Origin: a virus
DNA length: 64,000 bases
Reading direction: 5' to 3' (one strand)
Virus record (IMG/VR): IMGVR_UViG_3300036828_000667
Location: 1-64,000 of that record
Shown: positions 10,097 to 18,767 of the stretch, one piece after another
Position numbering within the stretch: the first letter of the stretch is position 1
Layout: every line of letters starts with the position of its first letter
The notes under the pieces: model-generated
Databases searched by the model: none
Seen by the model: only the letters and a program-made list of their open reading frames with translations
Told to the model about the DNA's origin: nothing
Position numbers and translations under genes: made by a program

Positions 10097-10761
10097 ACAT
10101 ACAATCCCCAGAAGGTCGCTTCACTTAAAGCCCTAGGCACTACCTCTGGGTCCAAACTACCTATCTCCAATTCTTCGAAACCAACGTCCTTGATCAGTTT
10201 TTGAATGTCAATACCATCATTAGCCCATCCCCTCTCTAGAGTAGGAACAACTCTAGTTACATTGTTGACGACAAACATCTTGGCACCTGGGAAGAGGGAA
10301 TCCCTTATAGTCCTGAGATCTTCTTCAGGATCGAGACAATGCTGTAGAACCCATACAACGACAGCAAGATCAAACTTCATATGTTTCCTAATCATATCAA
10401 ATGATTTCGGAGAACAAGCGAAGAAGCTATCGTCATCTACATGATGGGCTGCAAAGCCTCTCATACTAGAACTTATGTCAACCCCTATGGCTGTGCAGTT
10501 ACTCTTGCTTATCAGTTCCTTGGAGATCCTTCCTATCCCACAACCATAGTCCAAAACAAACCTTTCTCCGGCGTCGAGTTTGACCTTAGAAAGGATCAGG
10601 TCGGTCAGGTATGGAGTTTCCCTAATCCACCTTTCTTTAGAGCTTTGATCAAACTCTGTAGTAAGGATAACATTTCTAGCCTGTTCCATACTAGGAACGT
10701 TGAAAACACCAGGATAATAAGTAGCCTCATCGTAAGCAGGCATAGTCATGTTGGTTTCCAT
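10087..10761 (-). CDS. class I SAM-dependent methyltransferase
   Basis: 224 aa. Motif I of Rossmann-fold methyltransferases, VLDYGCGIGR, is at residues 69-78; an acidic motif II (GVDIS) and motif IV-like WVLQHCLDPEEDL follow. The substrate is unknown. It lies between a GIY-YIG gene and fiber genes, beside a glycosyltransferase-like gene, so modification of a sugar or of a virion protein is possible, but DNA methylation cannot be excluded. The start overlaps the upstream gene by 16 nt; ATG codons at residues 5 and 7 are alternatives. Confidence 0.75.
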   Translation of the reverse strand: METNMTMPAYDEATYYPGVFNVPSMEQARNVILTTEFDQSSKERWIRETPYLTDLILSKVKLDAGERFVLDYGCGIGRISKELISKSNCTAIGVDISSSMRGFAAHHVDDDSFFACSPKSFDMIRKHMKFDLAVVVWVLQHCLDPEEDLRTIRDSLFPGAKMFVVNNVTRVVPTLERGWANDGIDIQKLIKDVGFEELEIGSLDPEVVPRALSEATFWGLYVWR

Positions 10762-11549
10762 AGTGCTAACCTAGGTGACGCTATCCCCATAACAACCTTA
10801 CCTTCCTTTTCTAATTGTTTTAACGCTAAATAAGCATTGTCACGACCAAATGGACATTTATCAGCAATTTGCTGAGTAGTTTCCCACTCTCCTGACATAA
10901 CAGCTAAAACAGCCTTAGCTCTAGTCCCACGATTCTGAGCTTTCTTGGAAGCAGAAATTCTCTTACCGATCTCGACAAATTCACCTGAAGCTTTCTTCTC
11001 AGCTATTACTCTATTACGAGCATCGCTCATTTTAGCTAGAGTCTCGTCAGAGTGCTTAGTACCTATACGATGGTGAGGTACCCAACCAGATTTGTTGGCC
11101 GGACTACTCTCACGGGCTACTGCAGCATTTCCTTTCCAAACTTCTTTTTGCGCCTCTGTTGGCAAAGGATTATTAATCCAATGCTCACGCATTGTTTGAC
11201 TAATTTTATCCTGGACTTCTGGAGTAAGACCAGGATGTACAGTCATATGAACATTATACCTAGGACTTAGAGTATCTATATAAAACTGTTCTCTTACAAA
11301 TCTATCCCTAACCTTACACTCTTCCAAAAATCTAATCTTAAATCCTACTCCTTCAAACTCATTCCAGGATTTCTGAAACTCAGGACTGGAATGGTCATTT
11401 CTTTTTAGTGTATTTGTATGTAATCGAAACCTTTCCTCTAAGGTCATAGTAGTTGAACCTACATAGCATTCTCCTCTCGGGGCATTATCTCGTGAGATCT
11501 TGTAGATAAAAGCAGTAGTTCTTACTCTTTTCTTACTGTTATCAACCAT
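10746..11549 (-). CDS. GIY-YIG homing endonuclease with winged-helix C-terminus
   Basis: 267 aa. The GIY-YIG nuclease domain is at residues 13-100: FIYKI, CYVGST about 10 residues on, Arg in the EERFRLH helix and catalytic Glu in REQFYIDTLSPRYNV. The middle contains NUMOD3-like segments (ARNRVIAEKKASGEF region) and the last ~60 residues look like a winged helix (TTQQIADKCPF...ALKQLEKEGKVV). Homing endonucleases nick or cut a specific site to spread. The AAGGAG ribosome-binding site is buried in a hairpin (11552-11588), which suggests translational repression. No intron boundary was found. Confidence 0.85.
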   Translation of the reverse strand: MVDNSKKRVRTTAFIYKISRDNAPRGECYVGSTTMTLEERFRLHTNTLKRNDHSSPEFQKSWNEFEGVGFKIRFLEECKVRDRFVREQFYIDTLSPRYNVHMTVHPGLTPEVQDKISQTMREHWINNPLPTEAQKEVWKGNAAVARESSPANKSGWVPHHRIGTKHSDETLAKMSDARNRVIAEKKASGEFVEIGKRISASKKAQNRGTRAKAVLAVMSGEWETTQQIADKCPFGRDNAYLALKQLEKEGKVVMGIASPRLALWKPT

Positions 11550-11551
11550 TT

Positions 11552-11588
11552 GGGTACTCCTTGCATCAGACTCTCTGCAAGCGTACCC
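11552..11588 (-). promoter_or_regulatory. hairpin sequestering the GIY-YIG ribosome-binding site
   Basis: On the minus strand GGGTAC pairs with GTACCC and, inside it, CTTGCA pairs with TGCAAG, leaving a 10-nt loop. The Shine-Dalgarno AAGGAG lies in the 3' arm immediately before the ATG of the endonuclease. A second nested structure (GGCTGT/ACAGCC enclosing CCCGAT/ATCGGG) lies just upstream. The base pairing is seen directly; repression of translation is inferred by analogy with T4 homing endonuclease mRNAs. Confidence 0.6.
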
Positions 11589-11679
11589 ATAGCCAAATCA
11601 CGCACCGGCTGTCTACTGATCCCCGATTGTTATCGGGTTGTACTACAGCCTCAACAACCCTAGCTAACCCCTTGATTTC

Positions 11680-12369
11680 TCAATTGAATTGGTCCTTAAA
11701 AGTAAAATTGATACTATCGCCAATACTGACTGCGATACCAGCAAAGTCAGCATGAGCAAACATCGACCCACCTCCAGGCAAAGTAGCTGGCCAAGGCGAG
11801 GCAGTGGCACCTCCTAAGCCAGGGCCATACTGATAAGCACCACCATCACCACCCGGAGTAAACGACGTACCTACAGGCCAGCCAGAAGCAGTTGATCCAA
11901 GCTGTGCTCTAACAACAGTGACAACCGCAGCAGTCTGACCCGCAGTGACCAGAACAACTTCGTTGCCTATCTGAGCATAGTAGTTAAGAGCAGTTGGACC
12001 TGTCTGTGCACCAAGACTTATAGACGTGGTACCAGATGCAATGGAGACAGCAAGAGTCGTGGTTGGTGAGTTAGTACCAGAGTCGAACAAGCCAGCTTCC
12101 GAGATGGTTTTAATAGCAGCTGCTGTTATCGATCCAGTTACCTGATAAGTATCAGCCAACTGAGCGGTAGTGATTTGCACAGACGTACCAGTCGCCCTAG
12201 CCTCAGATGCAGGAAGGAAAAGGTTCACATCCGAGTTAGTTGAACCCGTTATAGTAGGAGCAGCATTCGCACCACCCCAGCCAATGAATTTTGGCTCAGT
12301 GCCATTACCCTTCAGCTTGTTGGTGATGATCGACCGGCCACTGTAGGTCGCAGTTGCGTTATTCGTCAT
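11680..12369 (-). CDS. putative virion structural protein
   Basis: 229 aa, Ala/Gly/Thr-rich and beta-type, with FIGWGG near residue 28 and KTISEAGLFDS near residue 107. Both motifs recur in phage tail or decoration proteins that begin by describing a lattice-like strand and carry an ItEaGlF core. Upstream of the GIY-YIG gene and downstream of the TPR-glycosyltransferase gene. Exact role unknown. Confidence 0.6.
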   Translation of the reverse strand: MTNNATATYSGRSIITNKLKGNGTEPKFIGWGGANAAPTITGSTNSDVNLFLPASEARATGTSVQITTAQLADTYQVTGSITAAAIKTISEAGLFDSGTNSPTTTLAVSIASGTTSISLGAQTGPTALNYYAQIGNEVVLVTAGQTAAVVTVVRAQLGSTASGWPVGTSFTPGGDGGAYQYGPGLGGATASPWPATLPGGGSMFAHADFAGIAVSIGDSINFTFKDQFN

Positions 12370-12375
12370 GGAGTG

Positions 12376-13767
12376 TCATCCTTGTTTCTCCAGAAAGGAC
12401 CGAGAATACTTTTTCAATTCTGACTTTACTTGTTCCAGTGGGGGAATCCAGTTACCTGGGGAAGATTGACGGAATATTCTAACTGAAGGATACCAACACG
12501 ATGTATCTCCCTCATGAAGCCATATCCAGTACGGATTTGTAGATAGTAGAAGCCAAGTCGGGACTCCCATTGATCCCGCCAAATGAGCAATCGAGGTACA
12601 TGTTGTGACAACGAGATCCAAGTTTAAGAGAGTCATAGCCGTTCCAATATATCCTTTAGAAGCCATAACATTTCCAATATCTAAACATAACTCCTCTGCG
12701 CCATTATCTCTAATAGCTTGACTACCTTCCCCGACTTGTAAACTATATAACGAAATATCGGGATTTTCAGCTAGTTCAAGTAAGAACTCAAAAGGTATCC
12801 TTCTATCATTATCGGAATCATTCTCAGGATTACCAGACCACCTGATCCCTACCTTAAGGGACTTGGTTTTAGGACAGAGAACGCCGCCTTTCCTAAACGC
12901 CAGGACTAGGTCTTTATCCGGCTCTACTCTTGCTCTAATGAAACCAGGATCTGGCGGTACATTATCAGGCATTGACTTATGAAACTTCGCTAGGCTCATT
13001 AGAAACAAAGCATAATCAGCTTTAACATCTCTATATGGAGTTTCCATTTCAAGGAATTCAATATGATGTCTGTAGCACCACATCAGCTTCTGGCAGTCAG
13101 GTAGAGTGACGTGCAAAATCCTACAGTCTGGATAAGTCTCCTTCAGCCACACAAGATATCTAGAAAAAAGGATTCTGTCTCCCGTTCCTTGCTCACCATG
13201 AATGAGAATGGTCTTTCCATTCAAGTCTTCGCCGTTCCACATAGGAAATAGTAACTTGGGGTATTGATAAATCCCCGTGGCATGCATTCTGCATTCGTAG
13301 TATTCAAATCCCTTATCCCATTGCCCTGTCTTTAGGTAAAACAGTGCAAGACTCCACTTAGCCAACATATACTCTGGATTCAACCGGATGGATTCTTTAA
13401 ACTGTAACTCTGCCTCGTCAAGCATGCCCATAGAAGACATAACAAGTCCCATATTGCCATGACAGACAACAGTAGGTCTCATAGACAATGATCTTTGAAG
13501 AACATCATATGCTAGCTTATAGTCTCCATAGTTCCAAAGACTAGCACCTAAGTCACACCAAATATCAGGATCATCCGGTAGTAACTCAGCTGACCTCTTC
13601 AGAGCAATAACTGCCGATAAAAAATGTTTTCTACTTTTACAGTTGTTTCCGTAATTATGCAGAGTAGAAGCGATCTCAGAGATAAGAACACTCTCAGATC
13701 CCTTTACCTTCTGAATAAGCTCCGGCTTTTTGATTCTGACTTGAGGAACGGAAGGCAGCTGTCTCAT
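12376..13767 (-). CDS. TPR-containing glycosyltransferase-like protein
   Basis: 463 aa. Tetratricopeptide-type helices fill about residues 25-170 (for example DDPDIWCDLGASLWNYGDYK and LNPEYMLAKWSLALFYLKTG). The C-terminal half matches the GT-B fold of family-9-like transferases: ILIHGEQGTGDRILFSRYL, then KVGIRWSGNP and a nucleotide-sugar binding end TTCTSIAHLAGSMGVPTWLLL. TPR plus this domain is known in bacteria and phages. The likely role is glycosylation of a virion or host surface component; acceptor and donor are unknown. Confidence 0.8.
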   Translation of the reverse strand: MRQLPSVPQVRIKKPELIQKVKGSESVLISEIASTLHNYGNNCKSRKHFLSAVIALKRSAELLPDDPDIWCDLGASLWNYGDYKLAYDVLQRSLSMRPTVVCHGNMGLVMSSMGMLDEAELQFKESIRLNPEYMLAKWSLALFYLKTGQWDKGFEYYECRMHATGIYQYPKLLFPMWNGEDLNGKTILIHGEQGTGDRILFSRYLVWLKETYPDCRILHVTLPDCQKLMWCYRHHIEFLEMETPYRDVKADYALFLMSLAKFHKSMPDNVPPDPGFIRARVEPDKDLVLAFRKGGVLCPKTKSLKVGIRWSGNPENDSDNDRRIPFEFLLELAENPDISLYSLQVGEGSQAIRDNGAEELCLDIGNVMASKGYIGTAMTLLNLDLVVTTCTSIAHLAGSMGVPTWLLLSTNPYWIWLHEGDTSCWYPSVRIFRQSSPGNWIPPLEQVKSELKKYSRSFLEKQG

Positions 13768-13772
13768 AGTGT

Positions 13773-14042
13773 TTAAGCTGCCTTAGGTGTTTCCGTATTA
13801 GCAGTCTCTTCAAGCTCCACCGTAACGAGTATCTTAGCACCCTGCTTGAATAACTGTTCTGCTACAGCAACTTCCTCCCCAACAAATCGGAAAGTTGGAG
13901 TTCCGTGTCTCGGATTAGCGCTAACCAGTTCTATCTCCATGCAATCCACCATAGCGTTGATGGGCTTGCCCTCGAACTCAACCCTGACCGGGGCGGATGT
14001 CATGCTGACGCTGTGAACATGGAATGGGACTTTCAAAGCCAT
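13773..14042 (-). CDS. hypothetical small protein
   Basis: 89 aa from ATG 14042, preceded by GAGAGGG; the frame extends 7 codons further but without a better site. Short beta-rich domain ending in an acidic and Thr-rich tail. No family recognised. It lies in the structural run between two small genes. Confidence 0.5.
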   Translation of the reverse strand: MALKVPFHVHSVSMTSAPVRVEFEGKPINAMVDCMEIELVSANPRHGTPTFRFVGEEVAVAEQLFKQGAKILVTVELEETANTETPKAA

Positions 14043-14059
14043 GATTAACCCTCTCTCTC

Positions 14060-14362
14060 TCACTTCTTGATTAGACTTTTCACTTTTTCAACCAACCGTC
14101 GGAATGATCCCTGAAGTTTCCACTCCCTGGACCATATTTCACCTAAGTCTGTAGTCTCCGGTCTTAAAGCACCACAACAAGGACATACAGGTCCTACACT
14201 CCTACCAGCCCAAAGTGGCTTAAAAACCTGAGGATAATTTTTGGCAAAAGATTCATTATTCTGGTAAACTCCCGGAGCGTGACACTTCTGGCAAGCTCTG
14301 GATACTGACGCTGAAAGAGACTGACGACGTATAATAGCGTTAGTTACATATTGAGTAGTCAT
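14060..14362 (-). CDS. zinc-ribbon protein
   Basis: 100 aa. CQKC near residue 24 and CPCC near residue 59 form a plausible Cys4 zinc ribbon; the C-terminus is basic (RRLVEKVKSLIKK), fitting nucleic-acid or protein binding. No further assignment can be made. Short spacers to both neighbours on the minus strand. Confidence 0.55.
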   Translation of the reverse strand: MTTQYVTNAIIRRQSLSASVSRACQKCHAPGVYQNNESFAKNYPQVFKPLWAGRSVGPVCPCCGALRPETTDLGEIWSREWKLQGSFRRLVEKVKSLIKK

Positions 14363-14386
14363 AGTCTTATTCCCCTTGTAGTCATA

Positions 14387-14806
14387 TTACGTTAGACCAG
14401 CGGCTAGAGAGCTAGGTTGGAACTGCAGCGTATCCCCATCCTGGATAAGCTTAGGATTAGCCAGCGGACCCATCGCCCAGCAGTTACCCAAAGTCAGCCC
14501 ATCCCAAATGAGCCCATAAATAACAGTTCCCCAGTCCCCACCATTTGCTGTAAACTGTATGAGCGTTGTATTAACACACTGTCCAGGATTACCTGACGCA
14601 GGTGAGAACGTAACTGATTTCCTAGAGTATCCTTTACCAACAGGTTCTGTGACCCCGCCAGCCGTAGAGGTAGGTACTGTAGTAGACAATCCTATAAACC
14701 AAGTCGTAGGTCTGGTATTTGGTCCTGACATAGAAACAGTCGTATACGCCCAATTTAAAATCGCTAACTGTGCAAAATTAGAGAACTGAGATATATTTGT
14801 TGGCAC
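14387..14806 (-). CDS. putative tail fiber or virion protein
   Basis: 139 aa. It matches a widespread phage virion pattern: a WFIGLSTT start, GKGYSRKSVTFSPASG, then WGTVIYGLIWDGLTLGNCW and a closing GDTLQF segment. Such proteins are small tail or appendage components. The stop of the upstream gene touches its start. Confidence 0.65.
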   Translation of the reverse strand: MPTNISQFSNFAQLAILNWAYTTVSMSGPNTRPTTWFIGLSTTVPTSTAGGVTEPVGKGYSRKSVTFSPASGNPGQCVNTTLIQFTANGGDWGTVIYGLIWDGLTLGNCWAMGPLANPKLIQDGDTLQFQPSSLAAGLT

Positions 14807-15288
14807 TAGAACTCTCCATATTGCAATAGCTGGTAGTCAGGACTAACTACGCTGATCTTCACACTTGCTCCACCGTCGATCGTAGTAAGGATGATGAAGT
14901 CATTGCCAAAAGCAGTTAACTGGGGGGCGACCCCATATGGTGTAGTCGAGTTAGCAGGCCAGTGTTGAATTACAAACGTTCCTTGATTGTAGATATCTAA
15001 ATGTACCCTTCCAAGATAAGGTGGAGGAGGCCAGTTATGAACAACAAAGGAGGTGATATCGTCTTGAAGAATAAGTCTGACGTACTCACCGAGGCTCCTA
15101 TCTATAACGAGATCAGGACCCTGAGAAAGAACCTGCTGAGAAAGTATAGATACCGTATTAAAGACCGCTACCGGTGGTACAATCCCTGCCGGACCTAAAG
15201 GTATAACATTGATCTCTTCATTATCAAGCGTAATCTCTATGAGAGTAAGAGTATCGCTTATATCAATAACAGTTACATCATCGGACAT
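14806..15288 (-). CDS. putative virion protein with collagen-like GPAG
   Basis: 160 aa, hydrophobic beta-type, beginning with acidic alternating strands (DVTVIDISDTLTLIEITL) then PLGPAGIVPP. No catalytic motif. It overlaps the preceding gene by 11 nt, so the two are translationally coupled. Probably a small fiber or appendage subunit. Confidence 0.5.
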   Translation of the reverse strand: MSDDVTVIDISDTLTLIEITLDNEEINVIPLGPAGIVPPVAVFNTVSILSQQVLSQGPDLVIDRSLGEYVRLILQDDITSFVVHNWPPPPYLGRVHLDIYNQGTFVIQHWPANSTTPYGVAPQLTAFGNDFIILTTIDGGASVKISVVSPDYQLLQYGEF

Positions 15289-15658
15289 ATAAATTCCGGA
15301 CTGGCTGTACCAGCAACCCTGTCGCTACCCCGTCATTATTATCAATGTAAAACTTCAAGATCGGTCGCTGAGGAAGCGGGCTAACCCTAAGTACTTCGAA
15401 TACGATCCTACCTACACCCAAAAAATCTGTATCCGCAGGAGTCAAAGAAATAGACAACTGACTGGTATCAGCCATGAGATGCATTCGCGACGTAAGATCA
15501 AGGTTATTATTTGGTAGATTAACCCTTTGAACCCTACCATTCAAAGTCCAAGTTGCAAGTGACTGGGGAACTGGAGGATCACCTACTACAAATTGGAATA
15601 TCGAAGACCAAGCAGCATTTATTTGCATCTTTTGGGCGACATATCTACGAGTACCCAC
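15278..15658 (-). CDS. hypothetical virion-region protein
   Basis: 126 aa, beta-rich, containing SLTPADTDFLGVGRIVFEV, which resembles short phage neck or decoration proteins. No confident family. In an overlapping block of small minus-strand genes. Confidence 0.5.
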   Translation of the reverse strand: MGTRRYVAQKMQINAAWSSIFQFVVGDPPVPQSLATWTLNGRVQRVNLPNNNLDLTSRMHLMADTSQLSISLTPADTDFLGVGRIVFEVLRVSPLPQRPILKFYIDNNDGVATGLLVQPVRNLYVR

Positions 15659-15912
15659 TATATAGAATCCTTTACGAAATAAAAAATCTTGCCATCATAG
15701 TATAACATACCTCCACCATCGGTAATATCCACACCAAATTCATGACCATTTATCATAGCACGCTGTCCGTGAGTGTCCGGGAAAAATACAAACGGGTCAC
15801 ATACCCCATTATTTATGTTACCAACAAATATTACAGTACTAGGGTGATTAGGAGCCTGTATTTGCTGAAGGTAAGCACACGTCATAAATGCGATCGTAGT
15901 AAACATCGTCAC
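15658..15912 (-). CDS. hypothetical small protein
   Basis: 84 aa with a hydrophobic N-terminus (FTTIAFMTCAYLQQI) that might be a signal or weak membrane segment, then a Gly/Asp-rich body. No known family. Overlaps both neighbours by a few bases. Confidence 0.4.
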   Translation of the reverse strand: MTMFTTIAFMTCAYLQQIQAPNHPSTVIFVGNINNGVCDPFVFFPDTHGQRAMINGHEFGVDITDGGGMLYYDGKIFYFVKDSI

Positions 15913-16100
15913 GGGTTTATCCTTATACGTACATTTGCTTGGGATGACGCCCCTCTCATAATATCAGCTATAGACTTATCAAAATCAATATAGAGAAAAC
16001 CATCCCTAGAAGTATATCTGACTTGATTGCCAGACACAGTAAGGCTTCCCCCTGTAAACGATTCATACTCTTGTAGTAGTCTTAGAACGTGACTATCCAT
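15909..16100 (-). CDS. hypothetical small protein
   Basis: 63 aa. The ATG at 16100 overlaps the stop of the upstream gene as TAATG, so this start is preferred to the one 10 codons upstream. Body carries TSRDGFLYIDFDKSIADIM. No family recognised. Confidence 0.45.
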   Translation of the reverse strand: MDSHVLRLLQEYESFTGGSLTVSGNQVRYTSRDGFLYIDFDKSIADIMRGASSQANVRIRINP

Positions 16101-16618
16101 TAGATATGGACTGTCGCTTTTACAACACAAGTATGAGTAGTCGCATGAGTCGCAGGATCTTCATGATACTGAACAGAGACCATATTAAACCCACGCTCTT
16201 TCAAAGCAGCATTAATAGCGTGTTGTGTCTTTTGAAAATCAACCTGACTAAGTCCCGTACAGGTGATGATGAAACTATCTCCGGTTTTACCGTTGGGCAC
16301 GCCCACGGCATTCGCACAGCCACTAGCATGGAATGCACTGATAGCATCAGCCAATGTAGCCGCTTCTTTAATACCCTGGATACTTTCCCGAATAATCTTT
16401 TTCGCTGGAGTCAACAACATGGACATGCTTTCATCTCCTATCCATTTTGAGTCGTGTACCTTCCAAGGACCATACTTTTTATTTCCCGCAGCATTTACTT
16501 CTTTTTCAGCACGACTTCGCAACTGATGTTCAGTATCAGAATTTCTTACACTAGCTGTCTTATGAAGAGTCATTTTGTGCCCTTGTGGGGTCTTAAGAAC
16601 AATCCACAATTGGGCCAT
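16100..16618 (-). CDS. hypothetical protein
   Basis: 172 aa, mixed alpha/beta, basic N-terminal half and a His-rich C-terminus (YHEDPATHATTHTCVV). No family recognised. First gene of the small overlapping block; a pentamer array lies just upstream, so this may be the head of a transcription unit. Confidence 0.5.
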   Translation of the reverse strand: MAQLWIVLKTPQGHKMTLHKTASVRNSDTEHQLRSRAEKEVNAAGNKKYGPWKVHDSKWIGDESMSMLLTPAKKIIRESIQGIKEAATLADAISAFHASGCANAVGVPNGKTGDSFIITCTGLSQVDFQKTQHAINAALKERGFNMVSVQYHEDPATHATTHTCVVKATVHI

Positions 16619-16676
16619 GGTTACTCCAGAACAAGACGCTTGACATTGGGTCTAGGCATGGTACCGTGGCGATGTG

Positions 16677-16761
16677 CACACCGAACCGGAGCATACCTAC
16701 CCACGCCTTCCCGCGCCATTCCAAACCATACCCAACCTACCCTCACCACACCGCACCATAC
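16677..16761 (-). repeat. GNNNG pentamer array, 17 units
   Basis: Read on the minus strand from 16761: GTATG-GTGCG-GTGTG-GTGAG and on, every fifth base G, 17 units without a phase break. It fills the gap between the 266-aa gene and the 172-aa gene. No hairpin precedes it. Longest and cleanest copy in the left arm. Confidence 0.85.
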
Positions 16762-16777
16762 TATTACCTAGTACATA

Positions 16778-17578
16778 CTACCCACTGTGAGGCAGGCTCA
16801 CCCCAACATTTGGAAGAACGGGCGAGACATCCGATGGACGCACCACACCAGCAGTCGCATTTGGCTGGACGTTCACGGGTGCGGTAACTGGCACTAAACC
16901 ACCAGCGTTCGGCCCTGTATAGTTGACTTGCTCGATATCAAGAATCGATACATTACTATAATCTTTTTCCTGTGCGACTCTCATAGCAATAGACTTGGCC
17001 TCTTCTGGAGAAGAAGCTCTAATCGATAGGTGCTCCGTTCGTGGCGTTTCTGTCTCCGGAGTCGAATACTGAATTTTCACGGCGAACGTATAGAGCCCTC
17101 CCGGAGCAGTGAGAGTAGGATCGTGACCTGCGAAGTCTTCACCAAACACAGCCACATGCACTGAACGCCTCATGGCATTTTCACTTATTTTCATGACTTG
17201 GGTTCCTGTCGTTACGATACAAGAATCACTGTAATGCGGTGACAGTTCCCAAGGAACATTAACACCGATATAGTTCAACGCTCTGGTGAGAATATCCCTA
17301 GGATTGTCTACACCGTATTGTTTAGCTAAAGTCCTAACCAAACTCCCTTGTGAGGTGTCATTGACCAAGGCCATGACATCCTCGACTGGCAAGTGATCTC
17401 CTCTTGCAATAGCATCAGTACTCGGATCACTAGGATCAGTATCAGGAGTACCAGGACGCTTAGACATCAGATGAATAGGGAGTGCATCTGAAAATGCGCA
17501 TATAAACTGGAAATCTCTTCGCGAGAAGTCATCTCCTAACATTCTTAATCTATCCCACACACGTAATGTCGTCACCAT
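16778..17578 (-). CDS. hypothetical protein
   Basis: 266 aa. N-terminal part is helical and charged; the middle (RSVHVAVFGEDF, YTFAVKIQYSTPETET) is beta-rich; the tail is Pro/Val-rich and low complexity. No family recognised. It lies between an HNH gene and a pentamer array. Confidence 0.45.
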   Translation of the reverse strand: MVTTLRVWDRLRMLGDDFSRRDFQFICAFSDALPIHLMSKRPGTPDTDPSDPSTDAIARGDHLPVEDVMALVNDTSQGSLVRTLAKQYGVDNPRDILTRALNYIGVNVPWELSPHYSDSCIVTTGTQVMKISENAMRRSVHVAVFGEDFAGHDPTLTAPGGLYTFAVKIQYSTPETETPRTEHLSIRASSPEEAKSIAMRVAQEKDYSNVSILDIEQVNYTGPNAGGLVPVTAPVNVQPNATAGVVRPSDVSPVLPNVGVSLPHSG

Positions 17579-17606
17579 GACGTTTTCTCCAAAAATGAGA
17601 CGTACA

Positions 17607-18134
17607 CTACTCTACCCAGTTTTTACCACTCCGAATATAAGAAATCATAACATGACTAACTCCAAATTCTGCTGCTAAACTCGTATTAATACCCCAATAG
17701 TGAGAACGAGACCTAATATCATCAACTTGTGATCGCGTAAGCTTTGAATTGCCGTTGCGTTGACCTTTCCCACTAGTTCCGTGTTCAATCTGGTCTTTCA
17801 CATTTTTTTCATGAGTATCCCATTTAATATTTTCAGGCCAGCGGTTATCAGAAGGATTTCCATTAAGATGACGACATTCTTGCCCAGGTGGACAAGGACC
17901 ATAAAACGCATTCAGGATAAGAGCATGAACTCTATATGTCTCCAACTTCCTTTCTTCGCCCTTCCACCGTCCAACTGTCATATACCCATCAGAGTTAGAT
18001 GTTAATTTTCTAAACTCAATCTCTTTTATAGTACGATTCTTAAACCTTCCTCCAGGAAGTACCCTAACACGACCACGATTTGAGACCTGATGGAACGGCC
18101 AACTCTCGATATCTTTCCAAATCTCTTCAGTCAC
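17607..18134 (-). CDS. NUMOD4/HNH homing endonuclease
   Basis: 175 aa from GTG 18134, which sits 6-7 nt after an AGGAGGG site; the frame is open for 27 more codons upstream. NUMOD4-like start (EIWKDIESWPFHQVSNRGRV), then an HNH core with CRHLNGNPSDNRWPENIKW near residues 85-105, and a C-terminal HTH-like segment (NTSLAAEFGVSHVMISYI) for target recognition. The same domain order occurs in the gene at 39402-39920. Confidence 0.8.
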   Translation of the reverse strand: MTEEIWKDIESWPFHQVSNRGRVRVLPGGRFKNRTIKEIEFRKLTSNSDGYMTVGRWKGEERKLETYRVHALILNAFYGPCPPGQECRHLNGNPSDNRWPENIKWDTHEKNVKDQIEHGTSGKGQRNGNSKLTRSQVDDIRSRSHYWGINTSLAAEFGVSHVMISYIRSGKNWVE

Positions 18135-18281
18135 TGTGATCCCTCCTAGTTTTACAGTCGTAGTTTTACAAACAGAAAAATCGGCGGCTGGCGGGAGACC
18201 GCCTTCCTCCGTCAAATAACCGCCAATCCATGGAGATTTAGTCCAACGTACTCCTGTTGTACGATCGACGCAAGAGGGAAT

Positions 18282-18767
18282 TCACTTCTCAGGCTTGGGT
18301 TTTGGCTTGGGGTTATAGTGCGGCTCGATAAGCTTCAGTATTTTGTGCAATCTGACTATAGCTCTATCTAACTCTTCATCCTTATCTTCTTTGATCCCTC
18401 TCAATTCCTTCAACTTACCGACTGCATGAGTTAGAGCAGCGTGAGCTAAAGTCTTACTGATACTAAGACTTGTACCAAGATGTTCAATCTGATGATGCAA
18501 ATGTGTCTCTACATCCCCAGGCGCAATATCTATATGAGCGGCATGCGTAATCCCCGTAATTACTGCACTGGCAAGAACTGATTTATGATGTTCCTTTACA
18601 GTTCCAAGAACCTTGCTAGCAGCACTGTGAACTGCCTGCTGTCCCTTACCGTTAACAAAACCGTTTATTCTAGATTTAATATCAGGTGACTTTGGACGAT
18701 CCCCCATTGTACCAAACATATATTGATCTTTTTCTATGAAGTCCAAAACACTAAGAACATAGCTCAT
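18282..18767 (-). CDS. hypothetical helical protein
   Basis: 161 aa, His- and Ala-rich helices (GITHAAHIDIAPGDVETHLHH), ending in a KPKPKPEK tail. It overlaps the stop-start of the 215-aa gene by 4 nt, so they are coupled. No family recognised. Confidence 0.5.
   Translation of the reverse strand: MSYVLSVLDFIEKDQYMFGTMGDRPKSPDIKSRINGFVNGKGQQAVHSAASKVLGTVKEHHKSVLASAVITGITHAAHIDIAPGDVETHLHHQIEHLGTSLSISKTLAHAALTHAVGKLKELRGIKEDKDEELDRAIVRLHKILKLIEPHYNPKPKPKPEK

Noticed and set aside
10746-11680. group I intron around the GIY-YIG gene
   Set aside because: Flanking genes are intact and complete; no split exon or P7-like core could be identified.
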